A stretch of 19,718 nt of DNA from positions 1 through 19,718 of the forward strand of contig JABFWJ010000470.1 of NCBI GenBank assembly GCA_013362295.1. Reading direction: 5' to 3'. This document shows positions 13,404 to 19,718 of this stretch, one piece after another (position 1 is the stretch's first letter; every line of letters starts with the position of its first letter). Below the pieces are notes generated by a model that was given only the letters and a program-made list of their open reading frames with translations, ran no database searches and was not told where the DNA came from. Origin of the DNA: Thermoleophilia bacterium (GTDB lineage Bacteria > Actinomycetota > Thermoleophilia > Gaiellales > Gaiellaceae). Both the position numbers and the translations under genes were made by a program.

Positions 13404-14430
13404 CGAGATCCGCACTCTGACGGACGGCGGCCAGGAGCCGGCGGAGATCGCGCGCGCCGTGGCGGCGTTCCTCGACGGGGCCGAGCGCACGCTCGACCTG
13501 GCGCAGTACGACTTCCACCTCGGCCCTGAGACGGCCGCAATCGTCGGCGACGCAATCCGCCGCGCGGCCGCGCGCGGAGTCCGGATCCGGTTCGCGTACA
13601 ACGTCGATCACGCGAACCCGATTCCGGTGCCACCGCCGCCGGAGCCGGACGTGCAACTGATCGCGACGCTCCCGGTCGACGGCAAGGCGATCGCGGGCGT
13701 TCCGGACCTCATGCACCACAAGTACGTGATCCGCGACGGTCACGTCGTGTGGACGGGCTCGGTCAACTGGACGGACGACTCGTGGTCGCGGCAGGAGAAC
13801 GTGATCGCGATCGTCCACTCGGACGCGATCGCGAAGGCCTACGACCTCGACTTCGACCAGCTCAGGCAGACAGGCGACGTCGAGCGGACCGGCTTTGTCG
13901 ACCCGCGCTGGGACGACGACGTTCGCGTGTGGTTCACGCCGGGCCACGGCGAAGACGTGAGTGCTCGGATCGCGAAGATGATCCACCGCGCGCGCAGGCG
14001 CGTCCGTCTCTGCTCGCCGCTGATCACGACGGGCCCGGTGCTCGGGACGCTCGCACAGGTGATCTCGGACGGGACGCTCGACATCGCCGGCTGTGTCGAC
14101 GCGACGCAGGTCCGCGAGGTGATCCATCAGTGGCGCGCGAACAGCAACGTGTCGTGGAAGCTGCCGCTGCTGCAGCAGGTCATGGCGGGCCCGTTCACGG
14201 GGAAGGAGTCGACGCCGTACGGCGACGGCACCGTGCACGACTTCATGCACGCGAAGGTCTGCGTCTGCGACGACACCGTCTTCGTGGGCTCGTTCAACCT
14301 TTCCCGCAGCGGCGAGCGCAACGCCGAGAACGTCCTCGAGATCAACGACGCGTCAATCGCGGAGCGGCTGGCTGGATTCGTCGACGAGGTGCGCGCCCTT
14401 TACGGCCCGGTGCACCTGCCGCCGGCGTGA
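13390..14430 (+). CDS. phospholipase D family protein (two HKD motifs)
   Basis: A 346-residue protein with two complete HKD motifs: H109-H-K111-YVIR-D116 followed by GSVNWTDDSW, and H287-A-K289-VCVC-D294 followed by GSFNLSRSGERNAEN. Both catalytic histidines are present, so the phosphodiesterase or phosphatidyltransferase site should be intact. No signal peptide or membrane helix is seen, implying an intracellular role. The PLDc_2 group includes lipid enzymes and nucleases, and the substrate cannot be chosen from sequence. A nuclease role would suit its DNA-repair-like divergent partner, but that is speculation. ATG 13390 (MSERIEIRTL) is the natural domain start, even though it overlaps the opposite-strand UDG-like gene by 14 bp. 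A hairpin lies 8 bp after the stop. Confidence 0.88.
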   Translation: MSERIEIRTLTDGGQEPAEIARAVAAFLDGAERTLDLAQYDFHLGPETAAIVGDAIRRAAARGVRIRFAYNVDHANPIPVPPPPEPDVQLIATLPVDGKAIAGVPDLMHHKYVIRDGHVVWTGSVNWTDDSWSRQENVIAIVHSDAIAKAYDLDFDQLRQTGDVERTGFVDPRWDDDVRVWFTPGHGEDVSARIAKMIHRARRRVRLCSPLITTGPVLGTLAQVISDGTLDIAGCVDATQVREVIHQWRANSNVSWKLPLLQQVMAGPFTGKESTPYGDGTVHDFMHAKVCVCDDTVFVGSFNLSRSGERNAENVLEINDASIAERLAGFVDEVRALYGPVHLPPA

Positions 14431-14437
14431 ACGGCTG

Positions 14438-14468
14438 GAACCTGGTTCGGCTCCGCCGAATCAGGTTC
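14438..14468. terminator. 31-nt hairpin at the PLD/nitroreductase convergent junction (copy 2 of a pair)
   Basis: The left arm GAACCTGGTTCGGC and the right arm GCCGAATCAGGTTC surround a TCC loop, again 14-3-14. On the plus strand, the PLD direction, all positions pair with one G-U wobble. Compared with copy 1 at 7522-7552, the pair at arm positions 11/4 changes from T-A to C-G, a compensatory change that keeps the stem. It sits between two stop codons and probably terminates the PLD transcript, perhaps both. No U-tract follows. Confidence 0.62.
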
Positions 14469-14474
14469 CGGTGT

Positions 14475-15071
14475 TCACCAGCGCTCGCGGTGGACGAGCT
14501 CCTCCTTGCCGCGCCGGCGCTCCTTCATGCGCGAGCCGGTGGGCGGCGCCTCGCCGGGCTTGCCGATCAGCGCGAGCCCGATCGGGACGACCTCTTCGGG
14601 CAGCCCGAGCAGCTCGTCGAAGATGCGCTTCTGGTCCGGATGGCCGACGAACGCGCTCGCCAGCCCTTCGTCGATCGCGGCCGCCAGGACGAGCATCATC
14701 AACGCGCCGGCGTCGACGAACCAGTACGGCACCGGCCAGGTCACCTCGACACCACCCGTCGTCGCGAGCTTGTCGGCCTCGCTGTAGCGAGCGTGGTAGA
14801 GGCTCTCGTTCGCCGAGATCACCATGTGCACGGGCGCGTCGGCGATGAAGTTGCGTCCGTACGGCGTGTAGTGCTCGTCGCCGAAGGCACGCGCGATCTC
14901 GTGACGCTTCGCCTCGCCGGTCACGACGACGATGCTCCCGCCCTGGCTGAACCCACCGGACGGCGCCCGGCGGATGACGCCGGCGATGCGGTCGACCTGC
15001 TCCTCCGGGATCGGCTCCGGGAGGAACGCACGGTGCATCCGGCGGCGGGCGAGGATGTCACGGAACTCCAC
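14475..15071 (-). CDS. nitroreductase-family flavoprotein
   Basis: A 198-residue FMN-type nitroreductase. The N-terminus MEFRDILARRRMHRAFLPEP has the R-R-x-R phosphate-contact pattern of the family. RRAPSGGFSQGGSIVVVTG corresponds to the APSAGN-like flavin and substrate strand. The central hydrophobic VDAGALMMLVLAAAIDEGLA is the dimer helix. PEEVVPIGLALIGKPGE is the usual C-terminal block before a charged tail. It probably reduces a quinone, nitro or other electron-poor compound with NAD(P)H; the substrate is unknown. GTG 15071 is preferred because it starts exactly at the conserved MEF. An in-frame ATG at 15098 would add nine residues and overlap the SDR ATG. The gene is divergent from SDR across 25 bp and convergent with PLD. 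Confidence 0.87.
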   Translation of the reverse strand: MEFRDILARRRMHRAFLPEPIPEEQVDRIAGVIRRAPSGGFSQGGSIVVVTGEAKRHEIARAFGDEHYTPYGRNFIADAPVHMVISANESLYHARYSEADKLATTGGVEVTWPVPYWFVDAGALMMLVLAAAIDEGLASAFVGHPDQKRIFDELLGLPEEVVPIGLALIGKPGEAPPTGSRMKERRRGKEELVHRERW

Positions 15072-15083
15072 GTGGGCACCGTA

Positions 15084-15089
15084 TATCGT
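15084..15089 (+). promoter_or_regulatory. candidate -10 element for the SDR gene in a 25-bp divergent gap
   Basis: TATCGT fits TAnnnT and ends 7 nt before ATG 15097, suggesting a leaderless transcript. The symmetric core TATA at 15082-15086 also reads TATACG on the other strand, 8 nt or so before the nitroreductase GTG, so one AT-rich core may serve both directions. Inference. Confidence 0.4.
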
Positions 15090-15096
15090 CGCCGCC

Positions 15097-15843
15097 ATGA
15101 CGAGATTCCAAGGAAAGACGGTGCTGGTGACGGGCGGCGCAAGGGGCATCGGCGCCGCGACGGCGAAGCGGTTTGCGTCTGAAGGTGCGGCGGTCGTGGT
15201 CGCGGACTTCGACGAGGGGGCGGCGCAGGAGACGGCGGCCGAGATCGGCGGCCAGGCCGTGCGCTGCGACGTCACCAGACGCGAGGACGTCGAGGCTGCG
15301 GTCGAGACGGCCGTGTCGCGGGGAGGATCGCTCGACGTGCTCGTCACGTGTGCGGGGATCATCCGCGACAACCTCCTGTTCAAGATGACGGACGACGACT
15401 GGGACGCGGTGATCGACACGCACCTGAAGGGGACGTTCTTCGCGGTGCGCGCCGCGCAGAAGCAGATGGTCGAGCAGAAGAGCGGGAAGATCGTGCTGAT
15501 CTCCTCGACGTCGGCGCTCGGCAACCGGGGGCAGACGAACTACTCGGCGGCCAAGGCGGGCCTGCAGGGCATGACGAAGACCCTCGCGATCGAGCTCGGC
15601 CCGTACAACGTCAACGTCAACTGCGTCGCCCCGGGGTTCATCGCGACCGCGATGACGCAGCAGACCGCGGATCGCATCGGCGTCCCGTTCGAGCAGTTCA
15701 TGCAGGCGGCCGCCGAGCAGGTCCCGCTGAGGCGCGTGGGGCAGCCCGAGGACGTGGCCGGCACGATCGCCTACCTCTGCTCGGACGACGCCGCCTACGT
15801 GAGCGGGCAGGTCGTCTACGTCGCGGGAGGGCCGCGGACCTGA
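15097..15843 (+). CDS. short-chain dehydrogenase/reductase, FabG-like
   Basis: A 248-residue classical SDR. The cofactor loop is TGGARGIG (12-19), Asp37-Asp39 (VADFDE) suggests a preference for NAD(H), and CAG occurs at 85-87. The catalytic triad is Ser136 (LISSTS), Tyr149 and Lys153 (NYSAAKAG), followed by NVNCVAPGFIATAMT and the C-terminal SGQVVYVAGGP. The closest pattern is 3-oxoacyl-ACP reductase FabG, but many FabG-like paralogues act on other carbonyl or alcohol substrates. With no acyl carrier or fatty-acid genes beside it, I leave the gene symbol blank. The start at ATG 15097 is unambiguous. It may be co-regulated with the divergent nitroreductase, both being nicotinamide-linked oxidoreductases. 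It ends 16 bp from the convergent GNAT stop. Confidence 0.93.
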   Translation: MTRFQGKTVLVTGGARGIGAATAKRFASEGAAVVVADFDEGAAQETAAEIGGQAVRCDVTRREDVEAAVETAVSRGGSLDVLVTCAGIIRDNLLFKMTDDDWDAVIDTHLKGTFFAVRAAQKQMVEQKSGKIVLISSTSALGNRGQTNYSAAKAGLQGMTKTLAIELGPYNVNVNCVAPGFIATAMTQQTADRIGVPFEQFMQAAAEQVPLRRVGQPEDVAGTIAYLCSDDAAYVSGQVVYVAGGPRT

Positions 15844-15859
15844 GCGAGAGGCTCGAACC

Positions 15860-16492
15860 TCAGCGCGAAACCGGCTCGCCGAGCACGTCGTAGGCTGCGT
15901 ACTCGTAACGCATGCACGGTGAGCCTTCGAGCTCCTCGCGCAGCATGCTGAAGACAACCGCGTCCCGATGCGGCTCGTCGTCACCGCCCGGAGGCAGCCG
16001 TCGGCGAAGCGTTCCCTCTTCGGTGAACCCGAGCTTCCGCGGAATCGCCAGGCTGCGGACGTTCCGGGGCTCGACCTGAATGTCGATGCGGTCGAGCCCG
16101 CACAACTCGAGGCCGATGCGGGTCTGCACCGCCGTCACCTCGGTCGCGATGCCTCGTCCGATCGCGCCCGACGCGACCCAGTAGCCGATCTCGAGCGAGC
16201 CTTCGTTCGAGCGCTTGTGGAAGCCGCTGCCGCCGAGCTGCTCCGTCTCATCGGGCGTGAAGATCCCGTAGACGTAGTTCTGGTCGAGATCGAACTGCCC
16301 TCGGAACGACCGGCACAGCTCGAGCTTCTCGTCGAGCGATTGCGGCTCGAAGCGCGCCCACGGCATCCACGGCAGCAGATGCTGGAGGCTCGCGTCGACC
16401 GCGTTCTTGAGGAGCGGCGCATCCTCGGGCTCGTAGCAGCGAATCACGAGACGCTCGGTCTCGATCCGGTACGGCGGGGTTCTTACTCCCAC
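15860..16492 (-). CDS. GNAT acetyltransferase, RimJ/RimL type
   Basis: A 210-residue acetyltransferase of the Acetyltransf_3 type. The N-terminal PYRIETERLVIRCYEPEDAP is the family's opening strand and helix. EIGYWVASGAIGRGIATEVT carries the acetyl-CoA pyrophosphate loop (Gly-rich, x-G-R-G-I-A). GLDRIDIQVEPRNVRSLAIP and KLGFTEEGTLRRR are the Asn-rich and C-terminal RimJ-like blocks. A tail of about 30 residues (GSPCMRYEYAAYDVLGEPVSR) follows. It uses acetyl-CoA to modify an N-terminus or small amine; the target is unknown. The start is GTG 16492, overlapping the end of guaA by 10 bp, so it is co-transcribed and probably coupled. No functional link to GMP synthesis is evident. Confidence 0.9.
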   Translation of the reverse strand: MGVRTPPYRIETERLVIRCYEPEDAPLLKNAVDASLQHLLPWMPWARFEPQSLDEKLELCRSFRGQFDLDQNYVYGIFTPDETEQLGGSGFHKRSNEGSLEIGYWVASGAIGRGIATEVTAVQTRIGLELCGLDRIDIQVEPRNVRSLAIPRKLGFTEEGTLRRRLPPGGDDEPHRDAVVFSMLREELEGSPCMRYEYAAYDVLGEPVSR

Positions 16493-18003
16493 TCGATCGT
16501 CGCCGGCGGCTTCGACGTCACGTCGAGCACCACGCGATTCACCGCCGGGATCTCGTTGATGATCCGCGACGAGACGAGCTCGATCAGGTCGTACGGGAGA
16601 CGCGCCCAGTCCGCGGTCATCGCGTCCTCCGACGTGACTGCGCGGATCGCGATGGGATAGCCGTACGTGCGCGAGTCGCCCTGCACCCCGACCGAGCGAA
16701 TCGCGGGCAGCACGCAGAACGACTGCCAGAGGTCGCGGTAGAGGCCGGCCTTGCGCACCTCGTCCTGCAGGATCGCGTCCGCCTCGCGCAGCGTGTGCAG
16801 CCGTTCCATGGTGACGTCGCCGATGATGCGGATCGCGAGGCCCGGCCCCGGGAACGGCTGGCGCCACACCATCCGCTCCGGCATGCCGAGCTCCTCGCCG
16901 ACGCGCCGCACCTCGTCCTTGAAGAGCAGCCGCAGCGGCTCGACGAGCTTCATCCGCATGTCCGGCGGCAGGCCCCCGACGTTGTGGTGCGACTTGATCG
17001 TCTCGGCGACGCCGTCGGTGCCCCCCGACTCGATCACGTCGGAGTACAGCGTCCCCTGCACGAGCCACTGCACGTCGCCGAGCGCGCGCGCCTCCTGCTC
17101 GAAGACGCGGATGAACTCCTCGCCGATGATCTTCCGCTTCTGCTCGGGGTCGGTGACGCGCGCGAGCCGGCCGAGGAAGCGCTCCTGCGCCTGGACGTGC
17201 ACGAGCGGCACGTGGAAGTGGCCGTCGAAGGTCTCGACCACCTGCTCGGCCTCGCCCTTCCGCAACAGGCCGTGGTCGACGAACACGCACGTCAGCTGGT
17301 CGCCGATTGCTTTGTGCACGAGGAGCGCGGCGACGGCGGAGTCGACACCACCGGAGAGCGCGCACAACACACGCTCGTTCCCGACCTGCGCCCGAATTCG
17401 CTCGACCTGCTCCTCGATCACCGCCGCCGGCGTCCACGCGGGTGCGGCGCCGGCGACCTCGTAGAGGAAGTTCTTCAGCACGTTCTGGCCGTGTTCGGTG
17501 TGCACGACCTCGGGATGGAATTGCACGCCGTACAGCTTGCGGCCGGCGTGTTCGAAGGCGGCGACCGGTGTGTGATCCGACGTCGCGACGACCTCGGCGC
17601 CCTCCGGCGGCGCGACGACCGTGTCGCGGTGCGACATCCACACCGTGTGATCCGACGGCAGCGCGGCGAACAACCTGCCGCCCGACGCCTTCAGCTCCGT
17701 CCGGCCGAACTCCGAGACCCCGGTGCGGTCGACCCGGCCGCCCAGGTCGAGCGCGAGCAGTTGCGCGCCGTAGCAAATGCCGAGCGTCGGGATCCCGAGC
17801 TCGAAGATTCCGGCGTCGATCTTCGGGGCGCCGTCCGCGTACACCGACGCGGGCCCGCCCGAGAGGATGAGCGCGACCGGGTTGCGCCGCCCGATCTCGT
17901 CCGCCGTCGCGCGGTGCGAGACGAGCTCCGAGTAGACGCGCGCCTCGCGCACCCGCCGCGCGATCAGCTGCGAGTACTGCCCGCCGAGATCGACCACCAA
18001 CAC
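16483..18003 (-). CDS. guaA: GMP synthase (glutamine-hydrolysing)
   Basis: A 506-residue GuaA of normal length that aminates XMP to GMP using glutamine and ATP. The class I glutaminase domain has nucleophile Cys77 in LGICYGAQLLAL and the His163/Glu165 pair in GVQFHPEVVHTE. The ATP-pyrophosphatase domain begins near residue 205 with the P-loop ALSGGVDSAVAA. The C-terminal dimerisation domain has WRQPFPGPGLAIRIIGDVT and ends PPATIEWE, the invariant GuaA terminus. GTG 18003 is chosen because it begins MLVVDLGGQYSQLIARR and has GAGGAG six nt upstream; longer in-frame extensions do not look like family sequence. It lies 43 bp after guaB and overlaps the GNAT gene by 10 bp. Confidence 0.97.
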   Translation of the reverse strand: MLVVDLGGQYSQLIARRVREARVYSELVSHRATADEIGRRNPVALILSGGPASVYADGAPKIDAGIFELGIPTLGICYGAQLLALDLGGRVDRTGVSEFGRTELKASGGRLFAALPSDHTVWMSHRDTVVAPPEGAEVVATSDHTPVAAFEHAGRKLYGVQFHPEVVHTEHGQNVLKNFLYEVAGAAPAWTPAAVIEEQVERIRAQVGNERVLCALSGGVDSAVAALLVHKAIGDQLTCVFVDHGLLRKGEAEQVVETFDGHFHVPLVHVQAQERFLGRLARVTDPEQKRKIIGEEFIRVFEQEARALGDVQWLVQGTLYSDVIESGGTDGVAETIKSHHNVGGLPPDMRMKLVEPLRLLFKDEVRRVGEELGMPERMVWRQPFPGPGLAIRIIGDVTMERLHTLREADAILQDEVRKAGLYRDLWQSFCVLPAIRSVGVQGDSRTYGYPIAIRAVTSEDAMTADWARLPYDLIELVSSRIINEIPAVNRVVLDVTSKPPATIEWE

Positions 18004-18009
18004 GGGACG

Positions 18010-18015
18010 CTCCTC
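18010..18015 (-). promoter_or_regulatory. Shine-Dalgarno site deciding the guaA start
   Basis: GAGGAG on the minus strand, six nt before GTG 18003, lies in the 43-bp guaB-guaA gap. It supports the GTG over longer upstream in-frame starts inside guaB. Confidence 0.6.
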
Positions 18016-18046
18016 GGCTTCCTGCGCCGGGTGGAGCTGGAGAACC

Positions 18047-19573
18047 TCAGCCGCGCCGGTAATTGGGTGCGTCCTTCGTGATCGTGACGTCGTGCGGGTG
18101 CGACTCGCGCAGCCCCGCACCAGTGATGCGCACGAAGCGCGCTTCCTGTAGCGCGCCGACGGTGGGTGCACCGCAGTAGCCCATGGCCTGCCGGAGCCCG
18201 CCGACGATCTGATGGAGGACCGCTCCGACGGGTCCCTTGTACGGCACGCGCGCCTCGATGCCCTCCGGAATCAGCTGCTCCACATCCTCGACGTCGCCCT
18301 GGAAGTACCGGTCCTTCGAGAAGCCGCGGGCCTTCATCGCTCCCAGCGACCCCATGCCGCGGTATTCCTTGAAGCGCTCGCCCTGGACGACGATCACGTC
18401 ACCGGGCGCCTCGTCGGTGCCGGCGAGCATCGACCCGAGCATCACCGTGTCGGCGCCGGCCGCGATCGCCTTTGCGACGTCGCCCGACGACGTCAGCCCG
18501 CCGTCTGCGATCACCGGCACGCCTTGGCGCGAGGCGACCTCCGCGATCTCGTAGACCGCGGTGATCTGCGGCACGCCGACGCCCGCGACCACGCGCGTCG
18601 TGCAGATTGCTCCGGGTCCCTGCCCCACCTTCACCGCATCGGCGCCCGCGTCGATCAGCGCCTCCGCCGCTTCCCCGGTCGAGATGTTCCCGGCGATCAC
18701 CTCGAAGTCGCCCGGGAGACCCGCGATGCGCCCGAGCATCTCGAGGACGCCGCGGGAGTGCCCGTGCGCGGTGTCGACGACCAGCACGTCGGCGCCTGCG
18801 TCGAGCAGCGCCTGCGCGCGCTCGAGCGCATCCGGCCCGACGCCGACCGCGGCGCCGACACGCAGCCGACCCTGTGCGTCTTTGGTCGACTGCGGGAACT
18901 CGACGCGCTTCTGGATGTCCTTGACGGTGATGAGGCCCGTGATGCGACCCTCCGCGTCGACGATCGGGAGCTTCTCGATGCGATGGCGGTGCAGCAGCCG
19001 CTCCGCCTCGGCGAGCGTCGTCCCCGCCGGCGCGGTCACGAGATCGCGCGAGGTCATCAGCGCCGAGACGGGCTGTTCGAGATTGCGCTCGAAGCGCAGG
19101 TCGCGGTTCGTGAGGATGCCGACCAGCTTCGCGTCGCGGTCGGTGATCGGCACACCGGAGATGTGGTAGCGCTCCATCAGCTCGACGGCGTCGGACACGA
19201 GCGCGTCGGGCGGCAACGTCACCGGCTCGACGATCATGCCGGCCTCGGAGCGCTTCACCTTGTCGACCTCGGCGACCTGCGCCGCGATGGAGAGGTTGCG
19301 GTGCACGATCCCGAGGCCGCCCTCGCGCGCGAGTGCGATCGCCATGCGCGCCTCGGTCACCGTGTCCATCGCCGCCGAGACGACCGGCACCTCGAGCGCG
19401 ATCGTGCGCGTGAGCCTGGTCGCGGTCGAGACGTCGTTCGGCAGGACCGACGACTCCGCCGGCACGAGGAGGACGTCGTCGAACGTCAGCCCTTCCTTGG
19501 CGAACTTCGGCGGAAGGGCGGTCTCGGTCTGGTCGAAGCGGGGCTTTTCGAGATCCAGCTTTGGGACGTCCAT
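18047..19573 (-). CDS. guaB: inosine-5'-monophosphate dehydrogenase
   Basis: A 508-residue IMPDH of typical length that oxidises IMP to XMP with NAD, the rate-limiting step of guanine nucleotide synthesis. TFDDVLLVPAESSVLP opens the TIM barrel. Two CBS domains are inserted at about residues 118-225 (ALVSDAVELMERYHISGVPI and HRHRIEKLPIVDAEGRITGL). The catalytic loop is VGQGPGAICTTR with Cys324, followed by VPVIADGGLTSSGDVAKAIA and the flap KEYRGMGSLGAMK. The C-terminus (HPHDVTITKDAPNYRRG) matches the family. ATG 19573 has no Shine-Dalgarno, but TACCTT sits six nt upstream, suggesting a leaderless mRNA. It heads a guaB-guaA-GNAT run, so XMP passes directly to the next gene's product. Confidence 0.97.
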   Translation of the reverse strand: MDVPKLDLEKPRFDQTETALPPKFAKEGLTFDDVLLVPAESSVLPNDVSTATRLTRTIALEVPVVSAAMDTVTEARMAIALAREGGLGIVHRNLSIAAQVAEVDKVKRSEAGMIVEPVTLPPDALVSDAVELMERYHISGVPITDRDAKLVGILTNRDLRFERNLEQPVSALMTSRDLVTAPAGTTLAEAERLLHRHRIEKLPIVDAEGRITGLITVKDIQKRVEFPQSTKDAQGRLRVGAAVGVGPDALERAQALLDAGADVLVVDTAHGHSRGVLEMLGRIAGLPGDFEVIAGNISTGEAAEALIDAGADAVKVGQGPGAICTTRVVAGVGVPQITAVYEIAEVASRQGVPVIADGGLTSSGDVAKAIAAGADTVMLGSMLAGTDEAPGDVIVVQGERFKEYRGMGSLGAMKARGFSKDRYFQGDVEDVEQLIPEGIEARVPYKGPVGAVLHQIVGGLRQAMGYCGAPTVGALQEARFVRITGAGLRESHPHDVTITKDAPNYRRG

Positions 19574-19579
19574 CCGGGA

Positions 19580-19585
19580 AAGGTA
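19580..19585 (-). promoter_or_regulatory. candidate -10 element for guaB
   Basis: TACCTT on the minus strand, exactly six nt before ATG 19573, has the same spacing as at the cupin and serine hydrolase. TGGCCC at 17 nt further upstream is a poor -35. The site lies in the 36-bp gap behind the upstream gene. Confidence 0.42.
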
Positions 19586-19609
19586 CCGGGGCGGCCGGAT
19601 GCGGGCCAG

Positions 19610-19718
19610 TTACGCCTCGACCGGCCGGAGCTGCGAGAGCTCGACGCCGGCCTGCAGCCGACCGGCCTGCCGGGGGTCGAAGCGCCCCGCCCCGACCTCG
19701 AGCGTCGAGGCGGCGCCC
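19610..19718 (-). CDS. C-terminal end of an unidentified gene
   Basis: An open minus-strand frame enters from the right edge and stops with TAA at 19610-19612. It gives 35 residues: AASTLEVGAGRF, then DPRQAGRLQAGVELSQLRPV and EA. The frame is plausible for a real C-terminus (balanced composition, codon third positions mostly G/C) and it leaves a 36-bp gap holding the guaB promoter candidate. I do not recognise the family, and the fragment is too short to exclude a chance open frame. Confidence 0.4.
   Translation of the reverse strand, partial: GAASTLEVGAGRFDPRQAGRLQAGVELSQLRPVEA

Noticed and set aside
15072..15098. ATG 15098 as the nitroreductase start, giving a third CATG shared start
   Set aside because: Attractive by analogy with 1277-1280, but the family N-terminus begins at MEF encoded from GTG 15071, and the extra nine residues look non-homologous.
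15847..15861. tRNA T-arm-like sequence GAGGCTCGAACCTC
   Set aside because: Stem of 4 bp, no acceptor, D or anticodon arm around it, and it lies in a 16-bp gap between two stop codons.
18004..18171. N-terminal extension of guaA into guaB
   Set aside because: The added residues are Arg/Ser-rich out-of-frame guaB sequence. GTG 18003 has GAGGAG upstream and starts at the canonical LVVDLGGQYSQL.
1..19718. CRISPR array, phage, toxin-antitoxin or secondary-metabolite cluster
   Set aside because: No repeat-spacer pattern, integrase, capsid, toxin pair or carrier-protein/synthase modules were seen on either strand.

Overview
The window is very GC-rich and densely coded, with many GTG/TTG starts, few clear Shine-Dalgarno sites and several starts that look leaderless. 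It carries a conserved housekeeping series on the minus strand (rplM-rpsI-glmM-glmS, then acpS and an nnrE-type gene) in the order familiar from Actinobacteria. My best placement is a high-GC actinobacterium, possibly a Thermoleophilia/Gaiellales-type lineage. The lineage is inferred from gene order and codon style only. There is no rRNA, tRNA, CRISPR array or intact mobile element.

Left part (1-6570). The 5' end of an nnrE-like repair gene, acpS and a HAD-IIA phosphatase form a minus-strand run. The HAD gene is head to head with an ArfB-like ribosome-rescue gene, and the two start codons share one CATG. Next come an MFS exporter gene broken by a single-base frameshift and a plus-strand run of three genes: a secreted or membrane-anchored beta-rich protein of unknown function, an Fn3-like cytosolic protein and a small cupin. 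A tail-to-tail serine hydrolase follows, then a degraded DUF318-type permease start with an apparent orphan CsoR-family operator, and an overlooked 33-residue membrane peptide divergent from a LysR regulator. This block separates glmS from acpS and looks like an accessory insertion into the conserved series.

Middle part (7500-11670). glmS, glmM, rpsI and rplM are transcribed right to left. They supply amino-sugar precursors for the cell wall and two ribosomal proteins. A hairpin lies behind glmS, and a homologous 31-nt hairpin lies behind the phospholipase-D gene at 14.4 kb. Both sit at convergent gene junctions.

Right part (11668-19718). An MFS transporter is translationally overlapped with a uracil-DNA-glycosylase-like gene. 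That gene is head to head, with a 14-bp overlap, with a phospholipase-D family gene. A nitroreductase/SDR pair diverges from a 25-bp gap. Finally a guaB-guaA-GNAT run makes GMP from IMP, and the C-terminal end of an unidentified gene enters at the right edge.

The features that most merit checking are three G-tract frameshifts within 3.5 kb, the repeated -10-like hexamer 6-8 nt before start codons, the twin hairpins, the permease remnant with its operator, and the uncharacterised beta-protein/Fn3 pair. I did not find convincing evidence for a complete new defence or biosynthetic system.
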